Source: UBA2336 sp049306095 (lineage in GTDB: Bacteria; Bacteroidota; Bacteroidia; Cytophagales; Cyclobacteriaceae). Taken from it: 64,000 nt of DNA. Below the pieces are notes generated by a model, which did no database searches, was not told the origin of the DNA, and saw only the letters and a program-made list of their open reading frames with translations. The stretch covers positions 62,001 through 126,000 of the forward strand of contig JBAQPU010000012.1 of the NCBI GenBank assembly GCA_049306095.1, given 5' to 3'. Made by a program: the position numbers and the translations under genes. Of this stretch, positions 43,229 through 53,058 are shown piece after piece. Each line of letters starts with the position of its first letter. Position 1 is the first letter of the stretch.

Positions 43229-44440
43229 ATGACTGTTTATATGCAGGGCAAAAAAATAATACTGGGAATAACGGGAAGTATTGCAGCATACAAAGCTGCA
43301 GTGCTTACCCGATTATGCATAAAGGCAGGTGCTGAGGTAAGGGTAATCATGACCACTTCAGCAATGGAGTTCATTACACCCCTTACCCTATCCACCCTTT
43401 CTAAAAATCCGGTACTCTCCCAATTTCAAAAGGATGAAACAGGCCAGTGGAACAATCATGTTGAACTTGGCTTGTGGGCAGATGCCCTGCTGATTGCCCC
43501 CGCCAGCGCTAACACCCTTGCTAAAATAGCAAACGGCATATGTGACAACCTGCTCTCAGCCGTGTACCTATCCGCCCGCTGCCCGGTATTTCTTGCCCCA
43601 GCCATGGACCTGGATATGCTGGCTCATGCTTCTACGCAGGACAACCTGAAAAAAATTTTCGCTTTCGGAAATCACATCATTAACCCTGTGCATGGTGAGT
43701 TAGCCAGTGGTTTGACAGGCACGGGCAGAATGGCCGAGCCGGAAGAAATTGTAGCTCATCTTGAGTCGTATTTTAAAAACGAACAAAAACTTAGAGGGAA
43801 GGTTGCCCTGGTAACCGCAGGCCCCACGTACGAGGCAATTGACCCGGTACGGTTTATCGGGAATCATTCCAGCGGAAAAATGGGATTTGCCATTGCCGAA
43901 TCGCTTGCCCATGCGGGCGCACAGGTTCACCTGGTTACCGGCCCCTCGACACAGCACACTTCACACCCCGGTGTGAACGTTATACGGATAACTTCCGCTG
44001 AAGAAATGTACCATGCCTGCGTTGACCGATTTCCACAAACCGATATTACGGTATTGGCCGCTGCTGTGGCAGACTACAAACCAATAAAAGTTGCCGACCA
44101 AAAAATAAAAAAGAAAGAGGATTCGTTGATTTTAGAATTGACCAGGACACATGATATTGCCGCTGCGTTGGGCAAAAATAAACTCAACGGCCAGATAATT
44201 GTAGGGTTTGCACTAGAAACCGAACAGGAACAAACCAACGCTCTTAAAAAACTGGAAGCAAAAAATTTCGATCTGATCGTCTTGAATTCGTTAAACGATT
44301 CAGGTGCGGGATTCGGTCATTATACCAATAAAATCACGCTGATTGACAACGCCCGGAACATCCGTTCATTTGAATTAAAAAATAAAAACGAGGTAGCGAA
44401 CGATATTGTAACGGCCATTATTGAAAAAATGCATGCGTAG
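43229..44440 (+). CDS. coaBC: Bifunctional phosphopantothenoylcysteine decarboxylase / phosphopantothenate--cysteine ligase
   Basis: Two consecutive steps of coenzyme A synthesis. 403 residues. The N-terminal CoaC flavoprotein half has GKKIILGITGSIAAYKA, the substrate and active-site HVELGLWADALLIAPASANTLAKIANGICDNLL; the C-terminal CoaB half starts near residue 185 (KVALVTAGPTYEAIDPVRFIGNHSSGKMGFAIAE). Start at ATG 43229, or ATG 43241 (MQGKKIIL). The end overlaps the porD-like start by 8 bp, indicating coupling. Confidence 0.96.
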   Translation: MTVYMQGKKIILGITGSIAAYKAAVLTRLCIKAGAEVRVIMTTSAMEFITPLTLSTLSKNPVLSQFQKDETGQWNNHVELGLWADALLIAPASANTLAKIANGICDNLLSAVYLSARCPVFLAPAMDLDMLAHASTQDNLKKIFAFGNHIINPVHGELASGLTGTGRMAEPEEIVAHLESYFKNEQKLRGKVALVTAGPTYEAIDPVRFIGNHSSGKMGFAIAESLAHAGAQVHLVTGPSTQHTSHPGVNVIRITSAEEMYHACVDRFPQTDITVLAAAVADYKPIKVADQKIKKKEDSLILELTRTHDIAAALGKNKLNGQIIVGFALETEQEQTNALKKLEAKNFDLIVLNSLNDSGAGFGHYTNKITLIDNARNIRSFELKNKNEVANDIVTAIIEKMHA

Positions 44441-45329
44441 CATCGTCACACTGGTATTAGTCTTGCTTGCTTACTGCGGTTTAGCGCAAGAACTCAATTG
44501 TATTGTTACCATTAACGTTGGTCCAAAAGTTCAAACAACTGACCGCAATGTATTTCGCGATATGAAAAATGGACTGCAGCAATTTCTGAACACTCGCAAG
44601 TGGACTACAGATGCCTTTCAGTCGCACGAAAAAATCAACTGCAGTTTATTGATTAACATCAATGAAATGCCTTCCATTGGAATTTTCAGCGCTTCGGTTC
44701 AGATACAATCTGCCCGGCCGGTTTACAATTCAAATTACACCAGCCTGCTGCTCAATTTTGCCGACCGCGACTGGGAATTTGAATACATTGAATCACAGCC
44801 GTTAGAGTTCAACGATAACACGTACACCAACAACCTAACCTCCATGCTTGCTTTCTATGCCTATATTATTATTGGTATGGATTACGATTCTTTTAGTGAG
44901 TTGGGAGGAACGCCACATTTTCAAAAAGCTTTAATGGTGGTAAATAATGCCCAGTCCTCTAACCGCCCGGGCTGGCAGGCGCTCGGTAATAACCGTAACC
45001 GGTACGCCTTAGTTGAAGGACTGATCAACCCTCAAATGGCTGAAGTACGCAAATCGTACTACAGCTATCATCGCCTGGCGCTGGACACCTTTGAAAAAAC
45101 CCCTGATCAAAGTCGTGAAGTCATTCTAAAAGGACTGAAAGACATCAAACGTGCTCGCGACTTAAACCCGAATGCCATTCTGGTCATCTCCTTCTTTGAT
45201 GCCAAATCGAAAGAGTTAGCCAATATCTATTCCGATGGCGCCCTGCCCATCAGGCGGGAAGCCTACGACCTGATTACCGTTATGGATCCCACTAACCGGT
45301 CGAGCTACGATAAGATTATCAAGAATTAG
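44433..45329 (+). CDS. PorD-like (DUF4835) T9SS-associated protein
   Basis: About 298 residues with a signal peptide (MRSIVTLVLVLLAYCGLAQ). Matches the DUF4835 pattern: ELNCIVTINVGPKVQTTDRNVFRDMKNGLQQFLNTRKWT and later YAYIIIGMDYDSFSELGGTPHFQKALMVVNNAQSS. DUF4835 includes PorD of the type IX secretion system, although its exact function is poorly understood. It is exported and probably periplasmic. The start ATG overlaps the coaBC stop by 8 bp. The T9SS cargo gene at 41244 suggests the secretion system is present. Confidence 0.85.
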   Translation: MRSIVTLVLVLLAYCGLAQELNCIVTINVGPKVQTTDRNVFRDMKNGLQQFLNTRKWTTDAFQSHEKINCSLLININEMPSIGIFSASVQIQSARPVYNSNYTSLLLNFADRDWEFEYIESQPLEFNDNTYTNNLTSMLAFYAYIIIGMDYDSFSELGGTPHFQKALMVVNNAQSSNRPGWQALGNNRNRYALVEGLINPQMAEVRKSYYSYHRLALDTFEKTPDQSREVILKGLKDIKRARDLNPNAILVISFFDAKSKELANIYSDGALPIRREAYDLITVMDPTNRSSYDKIIKN

Positions 45330-45388
45330 CAGCCATTTCAGGATTTTCACTCACTCCTTTTTATCTTTAGCCGATAACCTCATTACTG

Positions 45389-47038
45389 ATGCTCAAGCAT
45401 CTGACCATAAAGAATTACGCGCTCATCAAACACCTGGAACTGGCGCCTTCACAACACCTGAATGTTGTTACGGGCGAAACAGGAGCAGGAAAATCCATCA
45501 TGCTGGGTGCCCTTGGTTTATTGAAAGGCAACCGGGCCGATACCAAAGTTTTATGGGATGAGAACGAAAAGTGCATCACAGAAGGTGTTTTTGATATTGG
45601 TTGTTATAAGCTGAAAAGCTTTTTTAAAGCAGAAGACCTTGACTATGATGACACCACGGTGATCCGCAGAGAAATCAGTCCGGGTGGAAAGTCGAGAGCA
45701 TTCATCAATGACACTCCGGTTACCCTGGATGTTATGAAGAAACTCGGTAACCTGTTGATGGATATCCACTCGCAACACGAAACCCTGCAACTCAGCGATC
45801 AATCTTTTCAGCTTCGGTTCATTGACGCATACGCTGAAAACCAAAAGTTACTTGATGAATACGCGGTCTCCTGGGCCAATTATCTCGCAAAGAAAAAAGC
45901 GTATGAAACACTGGTGAGCGAGGCCGACACGTTAAGGCAAGATGCTGATTACATCAATTTCCAACTCGATGAACTAGTCAAGGCCGATTTTGAAGAGGGC
46001 GAGCAGGAAAAAATGGAATCGGAATTAAAAATTATGGAGCATGCCGAAGATATAAAGGGCAGGTTTCATACTGTATTAGAGTTGCTCAGCCGTTCTGAGT
46101 TTGCATCACGCCATTCGCTGGCAGAAGCACGAACACACCTGCAGCAAGTGGTCTCGTATTCAGCAAATTATGAATCGCTTCACAAACGCCTGGAAAGTTT
46201 GGTGATTGAGCTGGACGACATTTTACATGAAATAGAAAAAGAAGAAGAAGCTATTGAGTTTGACCCTGAACGGGCGCAATATGTAAGTGAACGAATCAAC
46301 CTGATCTACCGCCTTTTAAAAAAACACCGGACTAACAACCTGAAAGAATTGTTGGTGATTCAGGAAGAATTGCAACACAAGGCCACCCTTACCACCAACC
46401 TGGACGAATCTCTTGCTGCCGCCAAAGCTTTGTATGAACAGGCTTCAGCGGAAATAAAAAGCCTCGCTCAAAAATTAAGTGCTGCCAGAAAAAAAGTAAT
46501 GGAGCCCCTGTGTAAAGAATTGGTGAAGCTGTTGAAAGAACTGGGTATTCCCGAAGCGGCAATGAAAATTGAACAAACTCCGGTGTTGCCCGGACCCACC
46601 GGAGCGGATGTAATTGAACTCCTCTTTAGTGCCAACAAAGGTATTTCACCCAGGGCACTGGCGCAGGTTGCTTCAGGCGGTGAGTTTTCACGTCTGATGT
46701 TCAGCATCAAATATGTGATGGCCGCCAAAACTTCAATGCCCACGTTAATTTTGGATGAAATTGACAATGGCGTTTCCGGTGAAATTGCCATGAAGTTGGG
46801 AAATTTAATGAAGGCCATGGCAAAACACCATCAATTGATCACCATCAGCCATTTACCACAGATTGCTGCCAAAGCAGATGCACACTACTTTGTTTTTAAG
46901 GATAACACTTCCGCAAAAACCATCAGCAACATCAAAGTACTGAACGAGAACGAACGGGTTGAAGAGATCGCTAAAATGCTGAGTGGTGCCAAGCCTTCAA
47001 AGGTGGCGTTTGAAAATGCAAAAGAACTGATCGGCTGA
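45389..47038 (+). CDS. recN: DNA repair protein RecN
   Basis: SMC-like ATPase aiding double-strand break repair. 549 residues. Walker A GETGAGKS at residues 29-36, coiled coil about residues 150-380, then the signature QVASGGEFSRLMFSIK and Walker B TLILDEIDNGVSGEIA. The SRAFINDTPV segment is typical of RecN. The stop codon (47036-47038) abuts the stop of the convergent recQ gene (47039), so there is no intergenic gap and terminators for each lie inside the other coding region, if present. Confidence 0.96.
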   Translation: MLKHLTIKNYALIKHLELAPSQHLNVVTGETGAGKSIMLGALGLLKGNRADTKVLWDENEKCITEGVFDIGCYKLKSFFKAEDLDYDDTTVIRREISPGGKSRAFINDTPVTLDVMKKLGNLLMDIHSQHETLQLSDQSFQLRFIDAYAENQKLLDEYAVSWANYLAKKKAYETLVSEADTLRQDADYINFQLDELVKADFEEGEQEKMESELKIMEHAEDIKGRFHTVLELLSRSEFASRHSLAEARTHLQQVVSYSANYESLHKRLESLVIELDDILHEIEKEEEAIEFDPERAQYVSERINLIYRLLKKHRTNNLKELLVIQEELQHKATLTTNLDESLAAAKALYEQASAEIKSLAQKLSAARKKVMEPLCKELVKLLKELGIPEAAMKIEQTPVLPGPTGADVIELLFSANKGISPRALAQVASGGEFSRLMFSIKYVMAAKTSMPTLILDEIDNGVSGEIAMKLGNLMKAMAKHHQLITISHLPQIAAKADAHYFVFKDNTSAKTISNIKVLNENERVEEIAKMLSGAKPSKVAFENAKELIG

Positions 47039-48961
47039 TTACGGATTTTGATCAGCGCTGAGCTTAAGCCTCCACGCAGAGTCATATTCCACCGCTCCTT
47101 CATCTACCATTTCACGAATTACTTCTACAAATAATTCACTGTCGCGTGGATTTATCCTCTTTTCCAACTGCTCAAGGGTATACAATTTCCCTTTTAACAA
47201 GGTTAATACTTCTTTGCGCAGTTCTTTAATCTCATTACTGTTTTCGCTTTTTTTCCGGTCAATACAAACATCGCACTTACCGCAAACGGTGTCTGTCGTT
47301 TCTCCAAAATATTCCTGCACAAGCTGCATCCGGCAACGGTGTACCGATGTGACAAACGAAATCATGGCGTTCATGTTGCCCTCCGCCAGGTTTTTTCTCT
47401 CTTCAATCCGCTTCACATTCAACGGAAGTCTGGAAGCATCCTGTCGTGGCAGAATGAAGGTTAACTGAGGGCTATCTTTTGCCTGACGATAAACCAATAC
47501 CTGCAATTCGTGAAGGTGTTTGAGCAGTGAGATCATTTCTTCAACCGAAATTTTCAGTGCGTTAGCCAAATAGCGCTCTGAGATTTTAACAAAATCGTCA
47601 TACAACTGGGCACCGTACAACCGGAGCAACATTTTTATCAATGGGTCAAATCGTTCGTTGGCAACCTGAAACTCGTAGAGCCTTGATTTATCTGTTGACA
47701 GATAAAGAAGCGATGGACTGTAAAAACTTTCATTAAAACTGATGAGCCCCTCCTCTTCCAGTTTTTTTAATGCACTGTAAACTTCCGGCAGATGTAAACT
47801 GTACCGTTCACAAAAATCGTGTAGTTCAAAATCATAACTCTCGCCTTCGCTGCTTCCCAACGCCAACTGGTAATAATTGGCCAGGCCCTGGTACACTTCT
47901 TTTAAAAAATCGATGGAGGGATGTGCCTGGGCAATCTTTGCCTCCAGTGAACTGATATCGGCATCATGATAAATGATAACCGCATACGACCGCTGGCCAT
48001 CACGACCGGCACGACCGGCCTCCTGGTAATACGATTCCAGATTCTCTGGAAGATCCAGGTGAACTACTGTGCGTACATCTGGTTTATCAATGCCCATTCC
48101 AAACGCATTCGTTGCCACCATCACCCGCCTTTTATTTTTAACCCATTCATCCTGATGGAGAGCCCGTTGCTCATGCGACAACCCTGCATGATAAAAGGTT
48201 GATGCAATACCCATTCTGGTTAATGATTCGGCAGTTTCATGGGTGCCTTTTCGCGAACGCGCATAGATAATCACAGAACCCTTTACCTTCTGCAGAACCT
48301 CCAGCAACTTGCGTTCTTTGTTTTCGGTTTTCCGAACCACAAATGAAAGATTATCGCGCGCAAACGTTTTCCGAAAAATCTTGTAGCCTGACCGAAACGC
48401 CAGTTTATCAACGATGTCGTCCGCTACCGGTGGTGTCGCGGTGGCGGTTAAGGCAAGAACAGGAACCCGGGGAAGCACCTCCCGAAGGGCAGCCAACTTC
48501 AAATACGGAGGCCGAAAATCGTAGCCCCATTGCGAGATGCAATGTGCTTCGTCTACGGCAATCAAAGATACCTTCATCTGTTTTACCCTCTCCTGAAAAA
48601 TTTCCGTTTGCAAACGTTCAGGTGACAGGTACAGAAATTTCACTTTTCCGTAGATACAATTGTTCAGGTGCACATCAATCTCCTGCCTGCCCATACCGGA
48701 ATGAACAGCGAGTGCATAAATCCCTTTGCTTTTCAGGTTCTCGACCTGGTCTTTCATCAACGCAATCAGAGGTGAAACCACCATACAAAGTCCATCCAAC
48801 ATCATAGCTGGAACCTGAAAGCAAACCGATTTTCCACCACCGGTGGGCAACAAGGCAAGCGTATCGTTTCCGGCTAAAACAGAATCGATGATTTCCTGCT
48901 GAAGCGGACGAAACTGGCTATGACGCCAATACTTTTTTAATATAGAGAGTGAGCTTTCCAC
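47039..48961 (-). CDS. RecQ family ATP-dependent DNA helicase
   Basis: A 640-residue SF2 3'-5' helicase. Walker A LLPTGGGKSV at residues 37-46, DEAH box VDEAHCISQWGYDFRPPYL, motif VI HLDLPENLESYYQEAGRAGRDG, and the zinc-binding RecQ-Ct cluster (RCRMQLVQEYFG ... CGKCDVC). After this there is only a short winged-helix-like tail and no HRDC domain, so it is the shorter RecQ variant. GTG start at 48961. It is immediately downstream of the enoyl-CoA hydratase gene (18 bp) and convergent with recN. Confidence 0.92.
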   Translation of the reverse strand: MESSLSILKKYWRHSQFRPLQQEIIDSVLAGNDTLALLPTGGGKSVCFQVPAMMLDGLCMVVSPLIALMKDQVENLKSKGIYALAVHSGMGRQEIDVHLNNCIYGKVKFLYLSPERLQTEIFQERVKQMKVSLIAVDEAHCISQWGYDFRPPYLKLAALREVLPRVPVLALTATATPPVADDIVDKLAFRSGYKIFRKTFARDNLSFVVRKTENKERKLLEVLQKVKGSVIIYARSRKGTHETAESLTRMGIASTFYHAGLSHEQRALHQDEWVKNKRRVMVATNAFGMGIDKPDVRTVVHLDLPENLESYYQEAGRAGRDGQRSYAVIIYHDADISSLEAKIAQAHPSIDFLKEVYQGLANYYQLALGSSEGESYDFELHDFCERYSLHLPEVYSALKKLEEEGLISFNESFYSPSLLYLSTDKSRLYEFQVANERFDPLIKMLLRLYGAQLYDDFVKISERYLANALKISVEEMISLLKHLHELQVLVYRQAKDSPQLTFILPRQDASRLPLNVKRIEERKNLAEGNMNAMISFVTSVHRCRMQLVQEYFGETTDTVCGKCDVCIDRKKSENSNEIKELRKEVLTLLKGKLYTLEQLEKRINPRDSELFVEVIREMVDEGAVEYDSAWRLKLSADQNP

Positions 48962-48979
48962 CTGCCAATGGTGCCAGGA

Positions 48980-49753
48980 TTACCACGACAATTTTTCCTT
49001 ATTGAGAAAAGCAGCTACACCTCTTTTGCAATCATCTGTACCTCGAGCCCGCGCATTCATTTCGGCAGCATAGTTTAGTGCATCCACAATGGATTCAGCT
49101 TGTACCCGTGCAATCATTTGCTTGGTTAGTTTCATGGATTGACCTGAATTTTCATTTGCCAGTTTCATGGCCAGGTTATTTACTTCCTGATCAAGCTTTT
49201 CGCGTGTTACAATTTTATGAATCAAGCCTATCTGGCACGCCTGTTCAGCCGATATCAGGTCACCGCTCAACAACATCTCCTTCGATTTAGCTTCACCAAT
49301 CTTACGTAATAAAAACACTGTAACGATAGCCGGAATAAAACCAATTTTTACCTCGGTGTAACCAAACTTTGCTTCCGGTACCGAGTATGTGAAATCACAA
49401 ACGGTTGCCAGGCCACAGCCACCGGCCAGTGCATGCCCCTGAACCTGAGCGATCACTACCTTTGGGTGTGTATAAATTTTCAGGAATAATTCTTTCAGGT
49501 GATTGGAGTCCTGAAGATTTTCCTCAAATGAAAATTTCTGCAACTGTTGAAGGTAGGTTAAATCGGCACCTGCACAGAAAGCCTCCCCATTAGCTTTTAA
49601 TACAACTACCTTAACCTCGTTGTCGTGCTCCGCATGCGCAAAGGCTTCCTTCAAGTCGGCCACCAATTCGTAGCTCAGTGCATTTCGTTTTTCGGGGCGA
49701 TTCAGTGTTATGAAACCGATTCGGTTCTGAACGTGATATTCAACAAGTTCCAT
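48980..49753 (-). CDS. Enoyl-CoA hydratase/isomerase family protein
   Basis: A 257-residue crotonase-fold enzyme. GADLTYLQQL and the oxyanion-hole segment VQGHALAGGCGLATVCDFTYSVPEAKFGYTEVKIGF place it in the family; these act on 2-enoyl-CoA thioesters in fatty-acid or amino-acid degradation. The NRIGFITLNRPEKRNALSYEL start is typical. It is flanked by comEC (4 bp upstream) and recQ, not by other catabolic genes, so its pathway is not indicated by context. Confidence 0.92.
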   Translation of the reverse strand: MELVEYHVQNRIGFITLNRPEKRNALSYELVADLKEAFAHAEHDNEVKVVVLKANGEAFCAGADLTYLQQLQKFSFEENLQDSNHLKELFLKIYTHPKVVIAQVQGHALAGGCGLATVCDFTYSVPEAKFGYTEVKIGFIPAIVTVFLLRKIGEAKSKEMLLSGDLISAEQACQIGLIHKIVTREKLDQEVNNLAMKLANENSGQSMKLTKQMIARVQAESIVDALNYAAEMNARARGTDDCKRGVAAFLNKEKLSW

Positions 49754-49757
49754 TCTC

Positions 49758-51842
49758 TTATAGTTTAGTCACAAATGAGCCATCGTGAAGAACAGAGTGC
49801 ACACGAATGGATGCCTCTTGCGCTTCCTTTACTATTCTGTCAGCAAAATAAAAAGAATTACTGCTATCGAGAATCAGCTTCTCAAAATTAACACCTGCCA
49901 GATCTCGCACACTTGTAATGGCATTTTGTTTAACCACCACATAGTTGATGGTTAATTTTTCAGGAAATGAAAATTCCTTCTCGCTGACCTGCAACAGGGT
50001 TATACCCCTCCAGACGATCAACCGACACCCCCGGTATTGGTGGGAAAAATCAGCACCCTCATGATCGTCAACCCGGTCTATCCCACTCCTCAATCTGTTC
50101 GGGCGAATGTGAAACCGGATTCTCTCCTTATCTTCTTTTAATGTGGAGTCTGCCAGAAAATATGCCTGCCCATGATCAAAAAAATCCAATGCGCTGAAAC
50201 CCGATACGTTGTAAACAGTAAGTTTTCGCTGGCTGATCTCACCGGAAAAGTGATTCCATTGGATGGCTGAAAAGGTGAGCATACAAACCGCTGCTGCGAG
50301 CGCAAAGCGAAACTTCCTGCTTTGAAAAAGCAGCAGAGTAAATACAATGGCAGCAATCAGTAACCAACATTGAAAAGTGGTGATGTAAACATGATCAACA
50401 AGACTGAACGGAAGAGATTCCATTTGAACGACACCAAAATTCAGTAACCGGATTATCCACTCCAGCAATACTCCTAACAGAACCGCTACCGGACCAATTG
50501 CTCCTACTGCTATGAGTGCAATTCCTGTGATCAGTACCACAAATGAAAGCGGTATAACAAACAGGTTCGAAAACAAAAAATAAACCGGAAATTGATGGAA
50601 ATACAAAAGTCCCAACGCAAAGGTTGCCAGTTGAGCTGCCATTGATACGCAAGTGATTTGCCACACATTATCCCACAGCCAGCTTTTAGGTTCCCACAGG
50701 CGCGAAAAAATCGGTTGCAGGTACACGATACCGATTACTGCCAGATAAGAAAGTTGAAAGCCAACCGACATCAACAGATATGGCTCGTACAACAGCAGAC
50801 AAAAGGCGGAGGCAGCCAGGGTATTGTAAATATTGGTACGCCTGCTTATTGGTCTGGCCATGGCCACAAAGGAAAACATGGTTACTGCCCGAAGTACCGA
50901 AGGAGATAACCCTGTTATAAATGCATAACCCCATAATAAAACAATACTCAACAACGCCAATATCCATTTTCCGGTAGCTGATTTGTTAAGCGGCTTCAGT
51001 ACCAAAAGTATCAGCCAATAAATAATACCAATATGCAATCCGGAAACTGACAACACATGAAGAGAACCAGTAGCCGCATACGCAGAAAGTAAATCATTAT
51101 CAAGGCCATCGGTTACGCCCAACACAAGAGCAGAAACAGTGGCTTGTTCACGATCGCCCTTAACATATTGATTGATTACCTGCTGTGCCCACATGCGCGC
51201 CCGAATGGAATAATCAATGAACCAGTTGGGCGGCTGATGGTCTTTGTAATGGACGTCACCGTTTCGCAGAAAGTGCTGATGATAGATTTTTTTAAACGTG
51301 AGGAATCGCTTATAATCAAATTCACCGGGATTGGCAGGCCCCTCTAACAACCGTGGGCCTCCTTTTATAAGAAGCACATCTCCGTAAACAAAAGGTGTTT
51401 TAAAAGCCTTCTTCGAAAAATAGAGTAATACTTTTCCGGTACGCTTGCCCCAACCGTTGGGGTGCCGTACAGCCAGCACCTCAGCTTCAACTTTCCAGGA
51501 ATTATTCTTTTCCTGCGCCTGATGGGTAACTACAACCTGATAGTATTCGATTGGTTCAGGATCGTGAATGAAATGATCACGGTGGTGAATATCGGATGAA
51601 AAATAAACCAGCACGAAACCCGACAGAACAACAACGGGCAATCCTATCACTCCAGGGTTAATGCTTCTCCACCTTCCTCTCGATTGCAGAATTGAAACCA
51701 ACAGATAGATCGCTGACAAGCCAAAAAAGAAAAAGATGGCAATATTGATTGACAAGCTGTTGGGCCAATAAATTCCCCCAATGATTCCAAGGCAGAAAAA
51801 AAGGGTGAGTCGAATAAACGGATAGGGTGCCCACTGAAACAT
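49758..51842 (-). CDS. ComEC/Rec2 family DNA uptake protein
   Basis: A 694-residue polytopic membrane protein. N-terminal DUF4131-like region followed by the competence domain (GLDNDLLSAYAATGSLHVLSVSGLHIGIIYWL, the ComEC landmark near residue 260), with about ten membrane segments. The C-terminal part (residues about 590-694) is short; the metallo-beta-lactamase-like domain present in many ComEC proteins is not evident. It would form the inner-membrane channel for single-stranded DNA in transformation. The ATG at 51842 gives a standard start. Confidence 0.9.
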   Translation of the reverse strand: MFQWAPYPFIRLTLFFCLGIIGGIYWPNSLSINIAIFFFFGLSAIYLLVSILQSRGRWRSINPGVIGLPVVVLSGFVLVYFSSDIHHRDHFIHDPEPIEYYQVVVTHQAQEKNNSWKVEAEVLAVRHPNGWGKRTGKVLLYFSKKAFKTPFVYGDVLLIKGGPRLLEGPANPGEFDYKRFLTFKKIYHQHFLRNGDVHYKDHQPPNWFIDYSIRARMWAQQVINQYVKGDREQATVSALVLGVTDGLDNDLLSAYAATGSLHVLSVSGLHIGIIYWLILLVLKPLNKSATGKWILALLSIVLLWGYAFITGLSPSVLRAVTMFSFVAMARPISRRTNIYNTLAASAFCLLLYEPYLLMSVGFQLSYLAVIGIVYLQPIFSRLWEPKSWLWDNVWQITCVSMAAQLATFALGLLYFHQFPVYFLFSNLFVIPLSFVVLITGIALIAVGAIGPVAVLLGVLLEWIIRLLNFGVVQMESLPFSLVDHVYITTFQCWLLIAAIVFTLLLFQSRKFRFALAAAVCMLTFSAIQWNHFSGEISQRKLTVYNVSGFSALDFFDHGQAYFLADSTLKEDKERIRFHIRPNRLRSGIDRVDDHEGADFSHQYRGCRLIVWRGITLLQVSEKEFSFPEKLTINYVVVKQNAITSVRDLAGVNFEKLILDSSNSFYFADRIVKEAQEASIRVHSVLHDGSFVTKL

Positions 51843-51960
51843 ATCCTAAAAGATAGGAAATTGTATGGGATCGGAGGCAGGCCGATTGCATCTCTTAGAA
51901 AATACGACCTGGAACAGTTTTCAGAATAGGTTGACACCAACCATACCCCAATCAATCCCC

Positions 51961-52914
51961 TTACTTTTTTCCTTCCGGGTTCTCTCTATCGTACGCTTCA
52001 ATAATATTGCGCACCAGCTTATGGCGCACGACATCGCGTTCGTTTAATTCAATAAACCCGATTCCTTTCACGTTACCCAAAATCCGGACGGCTTCTTTCA
52101 GTCCGGATCGTTGGTTGTGGGGTAAATCAATTTGTGAGACATCGCCCGTTACAATCATTTTTGATTCGGGGCCCATGCGGGTAAGAAACATTTTCATTTG
52201 CATGGGGGTGGTGTTCTGCCCTTCATCCAGTAAGATAAATGCGTTGTTCAGCGTTCGGCCACGCATATAGGCCAACGGTGCTATTTCAATTACCTCGCGC
52301 TCCATGTAGTACTTCAGTTTTTCAAAAGGAATCATATCATGAAGGGCATCATAAATAGGACGCAGGTAAGGATCAATTTTTTCTTTCAGGTCACCCGGCA
52401 AAAAACCAAGGTTCTCACCTGCCTCCACTGCCGGCCGCGTGATGATAATTTTTTTTACCTGTTTGTTCTTAAGGGCATGCACTGCCAGAGCAACCGACAC
52501 ATACGTTTTACCGGTACCGGCCGGACCCAATGCAAAAACCAAATCATTTTCCTTTACCAACTGTACCAGGCGAATTTGATTAGGGGTTTTTGGTTTGATA
52601 GGCGCTCCCCTGGTTCCATATAAAATAATGCCATCCGGAGAAAGCGGCTCGTGGTTTTCATGATCATACGATACAAACCCCTTTACATTTTCTTCGGTAA
52701 TGCGCCCAAATTTATGGTAATGATCGACCAGCGCATCAAGAATGTCGCTGATCTGAACAATTTCCGATGCGGTTCCTTTAATTAAGATTTCATTGCCGCG
52801 GGAAACAATGCGGCTTTTGGGAAAGGCTGCGGCCAGGGATTGGATATTTTTGTTTTCTACCCCCAGAAAATCAGGCAGGGAAACATTTTCGAGTGTAATT
52901 ACTTTTTCTGTCAA
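51961..52914 (-). CDS. PhoH family ATPase
   Basis: A 317-residue P-loop protein. Walker A GPAGTGKT is at residues 130-137, followed by YVSVALAVHALK and the Walker B/DEAD-like LLDEGQNTTPMQMKMFLTRMG, the PhoH signature. PhoH proteins are linked to RNA metabolism (RNA-binding helicase-like) and phosphate-starvation response. The start is TTG at 52914 (MTEKVITL). It is divergent from the SAM hydrolase gene. Confidence 0.93.
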   Translation of the reverse strand: MTEKVITLENVSLPDFLGVENKNIQSLAAAFPKSRIVSRGNEILIKGTASEIVQISDILDALVDHYHKFGRITEENVKGFVSYDHENHEPLSPDGIILYGTRGAPIKPKTPNQIRLVQLVKENDLVFALGPAGTGKTYVSVALAVHALKNKQVKKIIITRPAVEAGENLGFLPGDLKEKIDPYLRPIYDALHDMIPFEKLKYYMEREVIEIAPLAYMRGRTLNNAFILLDEGQNTTPMQMKMFLTRMGPESKMIVTGDVSQIDLPHNQRSGLKEAVRILGNVKGIGFIELNERDVVRHKLVRNIIEAYDRENPEGKK

Positions 52915-53058
52915 AATGGAAACTGGGTTGAACGGTAAAATTAAATAATTATCCTCTATAATTTATTTCATTAATTCTCAACAACTTGCGGGAACACAGT
53001 CTAAATTGTAACCTTGTTTTAACAGACTGCTTGTCATTATTAATAAAGAGGGAAGTCA

